The notes beneath the pieces are model-generated. The model worked only from the letters and a program-made list of their open reading frames with translations, ran no database searches and was not told the origin of the DNA. Positions 29,477 to 38,201 of a stretch of 50,194 nucleotides of DNA are shown piece after piece. The stretch's first letter is position 1; the number at the start of each line of letters is the position of its first letter. The translations under genes and the position numbers were made by a program. Origin of the DNA: Rhodocyclales bacterium (GTDB taxonomy: Bacteria; Pseudomonadota; Gammaproteobacteria; Burkholderiales; Rhodocyclaceae); the NCBI GenBank assembly GCA_016215645.1, contig JACRIX010000048.1:1-50194 (forward strand), written 5' to 3'.

Positions 29477-31125
29477 GCGCCTGCCTTCTCGGTTTCGATT
29501 TTTGCCGCGATCATTTCGCGCAAAGCCCGCTTGAGTATCTTGCCCACCGGGCTGAGCGGGAACTGGCTCACCACCTCCAGCCGCTCCGGCAGCTTGAAGC
29601 TGGCGATCTTCTGTGCGCGCAGGAAGGCGATCAGTTCCTCGAAGCCCAGGGTCTCGCCGTCCTTGGCGATAACGAAGGCGCAGGCCTTCTCGCCGAATAC
29701 CGGATCGGGCATCGCCACCAGCGTGACCGCCTTGACCTTGGGGTGGCCGAAGATCAGGTTCTCGACTTCCTCGCAGCTGATCTTCTCGCCGCCGCGGTTG
29801 ATCAGGTCCTTGCGCCGCCCCTCGGTGAATACATGGCGGCCCTGCTTCCTGACGATGTCGCCCATGCGGTAGAAGCCATCGGGCGTGAAGGCCTCGGCCT
29901 GTTTCTCCGGCGCCTTGTAGTAGCCCTGGATGGTGTAGGGACCGCGCGTCACCAGTTCGCCGGGCTCGCCATCCGGCACCTCATTGCCATCGTCGTCGAG
30001 CACCTTGATCTCGTCGTCCTCGCACACCGGCACGCCAGAACTGGTCAGCAGCAGGTCGTCCGGCGCATCCAGCGGCACCATGTTGATCAGGCCCTCCGCC
30101 GTGCCGTAGATTTCCTGGGCGATGCAGCCGAAGCGCTGGCGCAGCCGCGTGCGCAACTCCGGTGCCAGGCGGGCGCCGCCGTTCTGGATCACCTTCAGCG
30201 AGGACAAATCGTAATCGTCGGGTACGGGGGAGTTCAGCCAGTTGGAGATCAGCGGCACGACCGCCGCGATCACCGTCACCTTCTCACGCGACACCAGAGA
30301 GAACACGTCGACGGCGTCGCCCGAAGGTGCCAGCACCACCGTGCCGCCGTAGTACCAGGTGCCGAGCATGCCGGGCGAGGCCAGGTTGTAGTTGTGCCCC
30401 AGCGGCAGGATGGCCATGAACACCGTGGCCTCGTCGAAGCCGCCGGCGCGGCCACAAAGTCGCGCGTTGAGCACGTAATCCTCGTGGGTGCGCGGGATCA
30501 GCTTCGACAGCGAGGTGGTGCCGCCCGAGAGCAGCATGGTAGTGACCTCGCCCGGATCGGGATCGTGCCCGGCCAGCCGCGCCGCGACATCCTCATCCGA
30601 CAATGGCGCGGTGATCATCGCGCGCAGGTCGATCTGCCCGAAGCCGGGCTCGCCGGCGACAAGGACATGGCGCAGAGCCGGCGCATCGGGCCCGACTTCG
30701 CGCGCCATCTCGCGATAATCAAAGTTGCCGATACGATCGGGAATCACGTAGGCCGTGGCGCCCGAGGCCGCAAGGAAGTGGCGGATCTCGGAATGACGAT
30801 GGGCGCGCAAGGCGGTGACCGGAATCGCGCCGATGCGCGTCAGGGCGAAATAGGCGAAGACGAATTCGGGGCCGTTGGGCAATTGCAGCACCACGCGATC
30901 TTGCGCCCGGATGCCGGCGTCAAGGAAGCCGCAAGCCAGGCGCCGTGAGCCGGCGACCAGATCGGCGTAGCTCAGACGCAGCTCGCCGCTGACCAGCGCC
31001 GTCTTGCCCGGATGGCGCGCCGCGCTGCGCTCCAGGAGTTGCGGAATGGTGATGCCTTCCCACCAGCCCCGCTGGCGGTATTTGGCCGCCACGTCGGCGG
31101 GCCAGGGCACGCAGCCTTCGAGCAT
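29473..31125 (-). CDS. Aryl-AMP ligase, DhbE/EntE/SdgA-like (salicylate- or 2-aminobenzoate-activating)
   Basis: 550 residues of the ANL family. The P-loop is MLLSGGTTSLSKLIPRTH and the substrate-pocket motif is LPLGHNYNLASPG, as in enzymes that activate 2-hydroxy- and 2,3-dihydroxybenzoate (DhbE, EntE). The catalytic lysine is in LSPVGKILKR. SdgA of Streptomyces, which makes salicylyl-AMP before CoA transfer, is the closest known role in catabolism. The start ATG 31125 has GGAGGAG six bases away; the longer frame to 31191 has no signal. It is the first gene of the minus-strand operon and is divergent from the LysR gene. A second CoA ligase follows in the same operon, so the roles may be split or substrate-specific. 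Confidence 0.82.
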   Translation of the reverse strand: MLEGCVPWPADVAAKYRQRGWWEGITIPQLLERSAARHPGKTALVSGELRLSYADLVAGSRRLACGFLDAGIRAQDRVVLQLPNGPEFVFAYFALTRIGAIPVTALRAHRHSEIRHFLAASGATAYVIPDRIGNFDYREMAREVGPDAPALRHVLVAGEPGFGQIDLRAMITAPLSDEDVAARLAGHDPDPGEVTTMLLSGGTTSLSKLIPRTHEDYVLNARLCGRAGGFDEATVFMAILPLGHNYNLASPGMLGTWYYGGTVVLAPSGDAVDVFSLVSREKVTVIAAVVPLISNWLNSPVPDDYDLSSLKVIQNGGARLAPELRTRLRQRFGCIAQEIYGTAEGLINMVPLDAPDDLLLTSSGVPVCEDDEIKVLDDDGNEVPDGEPGELVTRGPYTIQGYYKAPEKQAEAFTPDGFYRMGDIVRKQGRHVFTEGRRKDLINRGGEKISCEEVENLIFGHPKVKAVTLVAMPDPVFGEKACAFVIAKDGETLGFEELIAFLRAQKIASFKLPERLEVVSQFPLSPVGKILKRALREMIAAKIETEKAGA

Positions 31126-31202
31126 GTTCTCCTCCTTCTTGTCGCCGGTTGTACCGGTCTGTACCGACAGGACAGCTGTCTGGACTTGCACTCTAGAGCA
31201 AA

Positions 31203-31232
31203 ATCTTATCTACTTGTAGCGAATAGCATCAA
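31203..31232 (-). promoter_or_regulatory. Promoter of the aryl-AMP ligase operon
   Basis: On the minus strand TTGATG (31227-31232) and TAAGAT (31203-31208) are 18 bases apart, a fair sigma-70 pair. Transcription would start near 31196, about 70 bases before the ATG at 31125. Confidence 0.5.
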
Positions 31233-31240
31233 TACATGTC

Positions 31241-31255
31241 ATTCATCGCATGAAT
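31241..31255. promoter_or_regulatory. LysR-type recognition site (T-N11-A dyad)
   Basis: ATTCAT-CGC-ATGAAT is a perfect dyad with the T-N11-A pattern. It lies about 45-60 bases upstream of the predicted start of the ligase operon, where LysR proteins usually bind, and it includes the start codon of the divergent lysR gene, suggesting autorepression. Confidence 0.55.
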
Positions 31256-32152
31256 ATCTCGGAATTCGATCTCAACCTGCTGGTGGTATTCGAGGCGGTG
31301 CTTGCCGACGGTTCGATCAGTCGCGCCGCAGAGCGCCTGAACCTGTCGCAGCCAGCCGTCAGCAATGCCCTGGCGCGCATGCGCAAGGCCACCGGCGACC
31401 GGCTGTTTGTGCGACTTGGCAACAGCATGGTGCCTACCCCCTACGCCCAGGGGATCGCCGATCCGATCCGCCAGGCGCTTGCCGGCATCCGCGTCTCGCT
31501 TGGCGCCAGCCAGGAATTCGATCCCGCCACATCGCAGCGTGGCTTTTCGATTTTTCTCACCGACCTGGGCGAAGCCTATTTCCTGCCGCGCCTGCTGGAA
31601 CGCCTGAATCGCATAGCACCGGGCATCCTCCTGCGCACCCTGCCGATGCCGGCCGAGGCGGCCGAAAACGCCTTGCGTAACGGCGAAGTCGATCTCGCCA
31701 TCGGCAACCTGCCCAACCTGGGCGCCGGCTTCTACGTGCAGCGACTGTTCCGCGACCGCTACGTCTGCGTGTTGCGCCGCGACCATCCAGCGATCGGCGA
31801 GCGCATCACGGCGAAGCAATTCGCCGCCGCCTCGCATGCCATCGTCACGCCGGGCGGATGGGGCCACGGCATCATCGAACGCACGCTGATCGCGCACGGC
31901 CTGGAGCAGCGCATCACGCTGCGCATGCAGAACTTCCTGGTGCTCGCCAGCATCGTCGCCACCACCGACATGGTTGCCATCGTTCCGCACAGCGTCGGCA
32001 GCCAACTGTCGCAACACAACGACGTCAAGCTGCTGCCGCTGCCGATCGCCATCCCCGCCTTCGACGTCAAGCAATGCTGGCAGGAACGCTTCCACGGCGA
32101 TCAGGGAAATCGCTGGCTGCGGCAGCAGTTCATGGATCTGTTCTCGGGCTAG
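31250..32152 (+). CDS. LysR-family transcriptional regulator, NahR/NodD-like
   Basis: 300 residues: winged helix-turn-helix at about 18-60 (SISRAAERLNLSQPAVSNALARMRK) and a periplasmic-binding-like co-inducer domain (FSIFLTDLGEAYFLPRL onward). The N-terminus FDLNLLVVFEAVLADGS is of the NahR/NodD/LinR type; NahR responds to salicylate. Divergent placement from the ortho-benzoate operon makes it the likely regulator of that operon, with salicylate or 2-aminobenzoate as plausible inducer. ATG 31250 lacks a ribosome site and lies inside the dyad operator. A terminator with tandem repeats follows. Confidence 0.9.
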   Translation: MNISEFDLNLLVVFEAVLADGSISRAAERLNLSQPAVSNALARMRKATGDRLFVRLGNSMVPTPYAQGIADPIRQALAGIRVSLGASQEFDPATSQRGFSIFLTDLGEAYFLPRLLERLNRIAPGILLRTLPMPAEAAENALRNGEVDLAIGNLPNLGAGFYVQRLFRDRYVCVLRRDHPAIGERITAKQFAAASHAIVTPGGWGHGIIERTLIAHGLEQRITLRMQNFLVLASIVATTDMVAIVPHSVGSQLSQHNDVKLLPLPIAIPAFDVKQCWQERFHGDQGNRWLRQQFMDLFSG

Positions 32153-32184
32153 TAGGTTCCCGCAGCGACGCCGCGCGCTGGCAC

Positions 32185-32272
32185 TGATGAAGCCTCTGCG
32201 GAGCAAGGCGTTGGAGCAAAGAACGCTCTGATGAAGCCCTTGCGCAGCAGGGCGGTCGAGCAAAGTACGCTC
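32185..32272. repeat. Two tandem 44-bp repeats
   Basis: Copies at 32185-32228 and 32229-32272 begin TGATGAAGCC and end ACGCTC, with few differences. They lie in the gap after lysR and do not code for a gene. The origin is unclear. Confidence 0.85.
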
Positions 32273-32320
32273 TCCTCGCCGCTGCGTATCCTCGCCGCTG
32301 CGTATCCTCGCCGCTGCGAA
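32273..32320. repeat. Three tandem 16-bp repeats
   Basis: TCCTCGCCGCTGCGTA occurs at 32273 and 32289, and a third copy at 32305 ends in GAA. They directly follow the 44-bp pair. The third copy forms the left arm of the terminator. Confidence 0.9.
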
Positions 32321-32340
32321 CGGCGGGGCGGCGGTTTTTA
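32309..32340 (+). terminator. Rho-independent terminator after lysR
   Basis: CGCCGC (32309-32314) can pair with GCGGCG (32328-32333), followed by TTTTTA. An alternative shorter stem CGCCG/CGGCG also exists. The preceding repeats offer several competing left arms. Confidence 0.65.
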
Positions 32341-32460
32341 GCAGATAGCCATTGCCGAACCGGATTGACTGGCTCAGTCCAGCTGCCGTCATCCTAAATA
32401 CTTTGATGTCGGTCAATAGATGACCACAATCTGCCAGCAAGCAGCCGAACAAGGGACCAT

Positions 32461-33381
32461 ATGTCTGGTAAAAAGTCAAGTATGAAATCGCTCCTTGCAC
32501 TCATCATTCCACTTTCACTGCTGGGCTGCGACCGCCCGGCAGAGTCCCCGACCTTGAAGTACAGCAACGCACCGGCGTTCACGACGCTGCCGACCTACCG
32601 CTTGGCGATCCACCCGCTGCATAACCCGCAAAAGCTCGCTGAAGCCTACCAGCCTCTGGTCGATCACCTGAACCGTCAACTGGCCGGGGTGCGCATCGAA
32701 CTGGAGGCCTCGCGCGACTACCAGGCCTACGAACAAAAGTTTCGCGCCCGCGGGCCGGAACTCCTGCTGCCCAACCCCTGGCAGACGCTCGAATCCATCA
32801 AGGTCGGCTACCGTGTCATCGCCATGGCGGGCGATGCCGCAGACTTCAAGGGCATTTTCATCGTCCGCAAGGACAGCGGGATCAAGACCCCCGCCAATCT
32901 CAAGGGCAAGGTTGTCAGCTATCCGTCGCACACGGCCCTGGCAGCCTGCGTCATGCCGCAATACTTCCTGCATCAGAACGGCATCGATGTCAGGAAGGAC
33001 ATCCGGAACGTCTATGTCGGCTCACAGGCATCTTCGATAATGAATGCCTACCTTGGCCAGTCGTCTGCAGCCGCCACCTGGCCGCCACCGTGGCGCCTGT
33101 TCGAGAAGGACCACCCGGCAGAGGCGGCGCAACTCCATGTGATCTGGGAAACGCCCGCGCTGCTGAACAATTCGGTGATGGTGCGTGACGATGTGCCGGC
33201 CGCGATCAGCGAGAACATCCGCCAGGTGCTGCTGGATCTGGCGACCGTGCCGGAGGGCAAGGCGATTCTGGCCGGCATGGCCACAGCCCGTTTCCATGCG
33301 GCCGACAATGCCACCTACGACCGGGTACGCGATTTCGTGGCCACCTTCGAGAAGGCCGTGCGGCCGGTGGAAAGCAAATAG
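32461..33381 (+). CDS. PhnD-like substrate-binding lipoprotein
   Basis: 306 residues. The signal peptide ends in a lipobox, LSLLGC, so the protein is lipid-anchored outside the inner membrane. The rest is PhnD-family (YRLAIHPLHNPQKLAEAYQPLVDHL near the start, VVSYPSHTALAACVMPQYFL in the middle). No transporter genes follow; a hybrid kinase gene starts directly after the TAG. It probably senses a periplasmic solute and signals through that kinase. ATG 32461 has AGGGA upstream; ATG 32482 is an alternative that also leaves a good signal peptide. Confidence 0.85.
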   Translation: MSGKKSSMKSLLALIIPLSLLGCDRPAESPTLKYSNAPAFTTLPTYRLAIHPLHNPQKLAEAYQPLVDHLNRQLAGVRIELEASRDYQAYEQKFRARGPELLLPNPWQTLESIKVGYRVIAMAGDAADFKGIFIVRKDSGIKTPANLKGKVVSYPSHTALAACVMPQYFLHQNGIDVRKDIRNVYVGSQASSIMNAYLGQSSAAATWPPPWRLFEKDHPAEAAQLHVIWETPALLNNSVMVRDDVPAAISENIRQVLLDLATVPEGKAILAGMATARFHAADNATYDRVRDFVATFEKAVRPVESK

Positions 33382-35718
33382 ATGTTCTCGCCGCTGAAGC
33401 GCCTCTTGGCTGGCACCGTACGCCGGCAATTGACGGTCGGCATGATCGGTGTCATCAGCGTGGTGGTGTCGCTGTTTGTCGTGGACATGACGCTTCGCCA
33501 GCACCAGGCGATCGATCTGCAACAAGCCAGCCAAGCGGCTTCCCTGGCACGCAGCGTCGCCACGTCGTCCGCCGTCTGGGTCGCCTCGCGTGATTTCGCC
33601 GGCCTGCAGGAAATTGTTGACGGGCTTGATTCCTACCCCGACCTGCGCTTCGCCGTCGTGCTCGATCCAACCGGTCTGGTGCTGGCACACAACGAGCCGA
33701 ACCGGCGCGGTGCGTACCTGACCGATCTGCCGCAAGTCGCCGAACTGAAGGTGCTGCGCCAGGATGACTCGCTCATCGATCTTGCCAACCCCATCCTGAT
33801 GGGCGGGAAAACAATCGGCTGGGTGCGCATCGGCCTGGGCCGCGCGTCGTTTCAAGCGCAATTGTCCGACATGGCACGCGATGCCTTGATCTATGTGCTG
33901 CTGGCGATCATGCTTAGCAGCCTGGTGGCACTGTGGGCCGGCCGTTACCTGACCCGCCGGCTGAGCGCCATTCAACAAGTGGCCGACGCCGTTGAAGCGG
34001 GCCAGATGGACATGCGCGTCGATTTGACAGGCGACGACGAGGCGGCGCGGTTGGGCAGGCAGTTGAACGCCATGCTGGACGCGCTGGCCCAGCGTGCAGA
34101 TGAATTGCGCAAGAGTGAGCAGCACTTTCGTGCGTTCTTTGAGCGCTCCATGGCCGGCATGGCGGAGACCTCGCCGGAAAAAGGCTGGATCGAGGTCAAC
34201 GATCGGCTATGCGAAATGCTCGGCTATGCCAGGGATGAGCTGGCCCGCATGTCCTGGGCAGAAATCACCCACCCGGACGATCTGGCCGCGGATGTCGCTC
34301 AGTTCAACCGTGTGCTCGCAGGCGAAATTGACGAATACACGATGGACAAGCGATTCATGCATCGCGATGGTCATGTGGTGTTTACCCAGCTGGCCCTGCG
34401 CTGTGTGCGCCGAGAAAATGGAACGGTCGAATATTTCGTGGCATTGTTGGACGATATCTCATGGCGCAAGCAAGCTGAAACGGAACTCATCCTGCACCGT
34501 GATCACCTCGAAGCCCTGGTCAAGGAGCGCACAGTCGCCCTTTCTATCGCCAAGGAATCCGCTGAAGCCGCCAACCGCGCCAAGAGCACCTTCCTCGCCA
34601 ACATGAGTCACGAGCTGCGCACGCCGATGAACGCAATCATGGGCATGACCGATCTGGCACTTCGCAGGGTGACCGACCCAAAATTGCGTGATCAGCTGGG
34701 CAAAGTCACCCAGGCTTCCCGGCACCTGCTTCACGTCATCAACGACATCCTCGATATCTCCAAGATCGAGGCCGAGCGCCTCACTTTGGAGCAAGTCAGC
34801 TTCACGCTCGGCGATGTGCTGGAAAACCTCATGAATCTGATCCGCCAGAAGGGCATCGACAAGGGGCTCAAGCTGCGCGTCGACCTCTCGCCCGAGGTCT
34901 CCCGTCTCAAGCTGCTGGGCGATCCCCTGCGCATCGGCCAGATTCTGCTCAATTTCGCCGGCAACGCGATCAAGTTCACCGAGCAGGGTGCCATCACGGT
35001 GCGCGCACGGACGATCGAAAACAATCCGAGCGACGTGTTGCTGCGCGCCGAGGTAGAAGACACTGGCATCGGCATCGCTCCCGAAGATCAGCCGCGCCTA
35101 TTCACTTCCTTCGAGCAGGCCGACGGATCGATGACCCGCAAGTACGGCGGCACTGGGCTGGGGCTGGCCATCAGCAAGCGACTGATCGGGATGATGGGCG
35201 GCGAGGTCGGTGTCGAGAGTGCAGCAGGGCAAGGCAGCACCTTCTGGTTTATCGTCCGGCTTCGCAAGTCTGGCGACGCTGTCTCGGCAGCACCGACTTT
35301 TTCACAGGATACGGCAGAAGCACGACTGAGAACCCAATTTGCGGGCAACCACGTCCTGTTGGCGGAAGATGAACCGATCAATCAGGAAGTTTCGCGCGGC
35401 TTATTGGAAGATGTCGGCCTGGCGGTCGATCTGGCCGAGGATGGCAAGCAAGCCCTTGAGCTGGCCAAACAGAAGCGCTACGTCCTGATCCTGATGGACA
35501 TGCAGATGCCGAACATGAACGGGGTCGATGCGACACGGGCGATCCGCCAGGAATCAATGAATACGACTACGCCCATTCTCGCCATGACCGCCAATGCCTT
35601 CGATGAGGATCGCCAGGTTTGTTTCGACGTCGGAATGAACGACCATATCGGAAAGCCTGTCGATCCAGAAAATCTGTTCGAGACATTGTTGAAGTGGCTG
35701 TCACAGTCGCGGACCTGA
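33382..35718 (+). CDS. Hybrid sensor histidine kinase (HAMP-PAS-HisKA-HATPase-REC)
   Basis: 778 residues. Two membrane helices (about 16-36 and 170-192) enclose a periplasmic region. HAMP (about 193-250), a PAS domain (about 255-370, [11 protein letters not shown] and [10 protein letters not shown]), and HisKA with [18 protein letters not shown] follow. The HATPase has the G boxes DTGIGIAP and [10 protein letters not shown], and a C-terminal receiver has the phospho-Asp in [13 protein letters not shown]. No response regulator or HPt gene is adjacent, so output is unknown. It begins at the base after the stop of the PhnD-like lipoprotein, implying a joint function. Confidence 0.92.
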   Translation: MFSPLKRLLAGTVRRQLTVGMIGVISVVVSLFVVDMTLRQHQAIDLQQASQAASLARSVATSSAVWVASRDFAGLQEIVDGLDSYPDLRFAVVLDPTGLVLAHNEPNRRGAYLTDLPQVAELKVLRQDDSLIDLANPILMGGKTIGWVRIGLGRASFQAQLSDMARDALIYVLLAIMLSSLVALWAGRYLTRRLSAIQQVADAVEAGQMDMRVDLTGDDEAARLGRQLNAMLDALAQRADELRKSEQHFRAFFERSMAGMAETSPEKGWIEVNDRLCEMLGYARDELARMSWAEITHPDDLAADVAQFNRVLAGEIDEYTMDKRFMHRDGHVVFTQLALRCVRRENGTVEYFVALLDDISWRKQAETELILHRDHLEALVKERTVALSIAKESAEAANRAKSTFLANMSHELRTPMNAIMGMTDLALRRVTDPKLRDQLGKVTQASRHLLHVINDILDISKIEAERLTLEQVSFTLGDVLENLMNLIRQKGIDKGLKLRVDLSPEVSRLKLLGDPLRIGQILLNFAGNAIKFTEQGAITVRARTIENNPSDVLLRAEVEDTGIGIAPEDQPRLFTSFEQADGSMTRKYGGTGLGLAISKRLIGMMGGEVGVESAAGQGSTFWFIVRLRKSGDAVSAAPTFSQDTAEARLRTQFAGNHVLLAEDEPINQEVSRGLLEDVGLAVDLAEDGKQALELAKQKRYVLILMDMQMPNMNGVDATRAIRQESMNTTTPILAMTANAFDEDRQVCFDVGMNDHIGKPVDPENLFETLLKWLSQSRT

Positions 35719-35830
35719 GCTGTCGATGAATCCGGCCTGGTTGTAGCAGGTAGCAGCCAATGGCCATGCGTATATCCAGTGTCGCCTCATCAACCGCAGG
35801 AAAATCGGTACCTTCAGAACCAAGCTGTCG

Positions 35831-36625
35831 TCAGCGTGCCGACGACGCGGCTAAATCGAGGTTTTCCACGAAGCGATTGATTGCCTCGATCACCGCCACC
35901 GCCTGGTCCTTGTGCGCCGAATGCCGGCAGTCGGCGAGCCTGAGCAGTTCCACGCCGAGCGATGCCGTCGCACCCGAAGCAATCGCTTCGATCTGCGCCA
36001 TGCTGCCGTATTCGTCGTCCTCGCCCTGGATCGCGAGGATCGGGCAGGCGATGTGCGCCAGGCAGTCCTCGATGTTCCAGGCGCGAAAATCCGGGTGCAA
36101 CCAGATGTCATTCCAGCCCCAAAAGGTACGCTTGACGTCACGGTGGTAGCGTCCTAGCTTGGCCGGCAGGTCGGTCGTTTCGAAGGCAACCTTCGCCGCC
36201 GCGATGCTGCGGATGGAAATGTCCTCGACGAAGCAGTGCGGCGCCATCACCACCACGCCGGCCACCGGATGCCCGGCGCCGGCATGCAGCAGGGCGATCG
36301 AGGCGCCGTCCGAATGGCCGACCAGTACGGGATTTTCGATCTCCAGCGCGGCCAGCACTTCCGGCAATATGTCGCGTCCCTCGCGGTGCATGTAGTCGGT
36401 ACCAAAGGGCGCTTCGAGCAGGTCGGACTGCCCGTAGCCATGGCGCGAATAGACCAGCGTGCGGCATCCCGTGGCGCCAGCCAGTCGCGCGGGGAAGTCG
36501 CGCCACATGGCCACGGAACCGAGGCCTTCATGCAGCAATACCAGGGTTGGCCGGTTGATCTGGTGAGCAGGGATCAACTGGTATTCGAGGCGGTGGCCGC
36601 CGGCCGTGACGAATCCGGAATGCAT
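35831..36625 (-). CDS. Alpha/beta hydrolase of the benzoate uptake/activation cluster
   Basis: 264 residues with an alpha/beta hydrolase triad: the nucleophile Ser is in GHSDGAS (about residue 100), the Asp in QGEDDEYG, and the His in RHSAHKD near 240. It is the last gene after livKHMGF, three bases beyond livF. A similar hydrolase lies with benzoate-CoA ligase and the same ABC transporter in box gene clusters of Azoarcus, where a lactonase or thioesterase role has been proposed. The substrate is not certain. Confidence 0.85.
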   Translation of the reverse strand: MHSGFVTAGGHRLEYQLIPAHQINRPTLVLLHEGLGSVAMWRDFPARLAGATGCRTLVYSRHGYGQSDLLEAPFGTDYMHREGRDILPEVLAALEIENPVLVGHSDGASIALLHAGAGHPVAGVVVMAPHCFVEDISIRSIAAAKVAFETTDLPAKLGRYHRDVKRTFWGWNDIWLHPDFRAWNIEDCLAHIACPILAIQGEDDEYGSMAQIEAIASGATASLGVELLRLADCRHSAHKDQAVAVIEAINRFVENLDLAASSAR

Positions 36626-36628
36626 GAT

Positions 36629-37447
36629 TCAGACGCCGAGAAAGCGGTGCATCAGTTCCTGGTTTCCGCTGAGTTCTGAGGACTCGCCGGCGAACACCAC
36701 CCTGCCCTTCACCAGCACCACGCTGCGATTGGCCAGCGCCATCACGGCGGCGTAGTTCTTGTCCACGATCACCGTGGCGATGCCTGAGGCGCGGATGGTC
36801 TTGATGATGCTCCAGATCTCCTTCGCGATCAGCGGCGCCAGGCCCTCGGTGGCCTCGTCGAGGATCAGCAGGTCGGGGTTGGTCATCAGGGCGCGGCCGA
36901 TGGTCAGCATCTGCTGCTCGCCGCCCGAAAGCTGCGCGCCGCCGTTGTTGATGCGCTCGCCCAGGCGCGGGAAGGTGTGCAGCACGCGCTCGTAATCCCA
37001 TTCGCGGCGGCCGTCGATGCCGGGACGGGCGGCCATGATCAGGTTTTCGCGCACGCTGAGGTTGGGGAAGATGCCGCGCCCCTCGGGAACATAGGCAATG
37101 CCCTTGCGCGCGATGGCATGCGTCGCGGCGTGGGTCATGTCGACGCCGCGCACGCGCACGCTGCCCTGGCGCGGACGCACCAGGCCGAGCATGGACTTGA
37201 TCAGCGTGGTCTTGCCCATGCCGTTGCGGCCCATGAGGCCGATGGTCTCGCCCTTCCTGACGCTGAAATCGACGCCGTGCAGGATGTGGCTGACGCCGTA
37301 GAAGCTGTGCAGGCCGTTGGCGTCGAGGATCAGTTCAGTCGACGGGCCGCCCCTAGACTGAACCGTCTCGGCCTGCGAGCGTAGCGAGCCATGGTCACCC
37401 CCGCCCTCGGGGCGGGGGCTGGGGGGTGGGCTCCCGTGCTCAGCCAT
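36629..37447 (-). CDS. livF: Branched-chain-type ABC transporter ATPase (LivF-like) with an unusual N-terminal extension
   Basis: 272 residues, an ABC ATPase of the LivF type: Walker A GRNGMGKTT, signature LSGGEQQ, Walker B LLILDEATEGL. The family usually starts near ILDANGLHSFYG; here about 40 extra residues rich in Pro, Gly and Ser precede it and are encoded by a GC-rich repeat (37375-37435). The only in-frame ATG is 37447, overlapping the end of livG by 8 bases. The ATPase core is intact, so function is expected. It belongs to a transporter probably for benzoate or related aromatics because it is placed with benzoate-CoA ligase. Confidence 0.88.
   Translation of the reverse strand: MAEHGSPPPSPRPEGGGDHGSLRSQAETVQSRGGPSTELILDANGLHSFYGVSHILHGVDFSVRKGETIGLMGRNGMGKTTLIKSMLGLVRPRQGSVRVRGVDMTHAATHAIARKGIAYVPEGRGIFPNLSVRENLIMAARPGIDGRREWDYERVLHTFPRLGERINNGGAQLSGGEQQMLTIGRALMTNPDLLILDEATEGLAPLIAKEIWSIIKTIRASGIATVIVDKNYAAVMALANRSVVLVKGRVVFAGESSELSGNQELMHRFLGV
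37375..37435 (+). repeat. REP-like GC-rich element inside livF
   Basis: GCGAGCGTAGCGAGCCA (37375-37391) precedes a perfect 9-bp hairpin (37398-37406 with 37410-37418) and a G-rich tail. A related element with the same leader, another hairpin and a G-rich tail lies at 48734-48792. Here it is read through as codons of livF. Confidence 0.65.
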
Positions 37448-38201
37448 GCAGCATCTCCTCGCCGCCGAGGTAGGCCGCCTGCACCGCCGGGCTGGAGCGC
37501 ACCTGCTCCGGCGAGCCGGATTCGAGCACTTCACCATTCACCATAACGGTAAGGCGATTGGCGAGGGCGAACACCGCGTCCATGTCGTGCTCGATGAGCA
37601 TGATGGCGTGGTCGTTGCGCAGCTTGCCGATCAGCTCGACCATGCGTTGCGATTCGTGCGGCCCCATGCCCGCCAGCGGTTCGTCGAGCAGCAGCACGCG
37701 CGGCCGCGTGGCCAGGCACATGGCGATTTCGAGCTGGCGCTGCTCGCCGTGCGAGAGCGTGGCGGCGACACGTTGCGCGCGATGCGAGAGGCCGGCGGAT
37801 TCGAGCGCGGCACCGGCCAGCGTGTTGATCGCGTCGTACTGTTCGGCGCGGCCGAACACGTGCAGCGCATAGGGCGTGCGCGACTGCGCGGCGAGGCGGG
37901 CATTCTCGAACACCGTGAAGGGCAGGAAGATGTTGGTCTTCTGGTAGCTGCGGCCGACGCCCATGCGCGAGATCTGGTCGGAACTCAGCCCGGCGATGTC
38001 GCGGCCGTCGAGCATGACGCGGCCCGAGGTCGCCGGCAGGTCGCCCGAAAGCAGGTTGGTCAGCGTGGACTTGCCGGCACCATTGGGGCCGATCACGACG
38101 TGGACTTCGCCGACATGCAGGTCGAGCGAGACGTCGCTGACCGCCACCAGCCCGCCGAAGCGCTTGGTCAGGCCCGCGGTGCGGAGGATGGCCTCAGACA
38201 T
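37440..38201 (-). CDS. livG: Branched-chain-type ABC transporter ATPase (LivG-like)
   Basis: 253 residues. Walker A is GPNGAGKST, signature LSHGEQRQ, Walker B VLLLDEPLAG. It pairs with LivF to power the importer. ATG 38201 lies eight bases inside the end of livM, and the end overlaps the livF start, so all four membrane and ATPase genes are translationally chained. No extension or oddity is seen. Confidence 0.93.
   Translation of the reverse strand: MSEAILRTAGLTKRFGGLVAVSDVSLDLHVGEVHVVIGPNGAGKSTLTNLLSGDLPATSGRVMLDGRDIAGLSSDQISRMGVGRSYQKTNIFLPFTVFENARLAAQSRTPYALHVFGRAEQYDAINTLAGAALESAGLSHRAQRVAATLSHGEQRQLEIAMCLATRPRVLLLDEPLAGMGPHESQRMVELIGKLRNDHAIMLIEHDMDAVFALANRLTVMVNGEVLESGSPEQVRSSPAVQAAYLGGEEMLHG

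Noticed and set aside
31186..31203. TTGCACTCTAGAGCAAA as a second LysR site
   Set aside because: The central CTCTAGAG is palindromic but the flanks do not match in register, and it lies downstream of the -10 of the ligase operon.
32185..32320. Possible CRISPR array
   Set aside because: The repeats are directly adjacent without spacers, have two unit lengths, and no cas gene is near.
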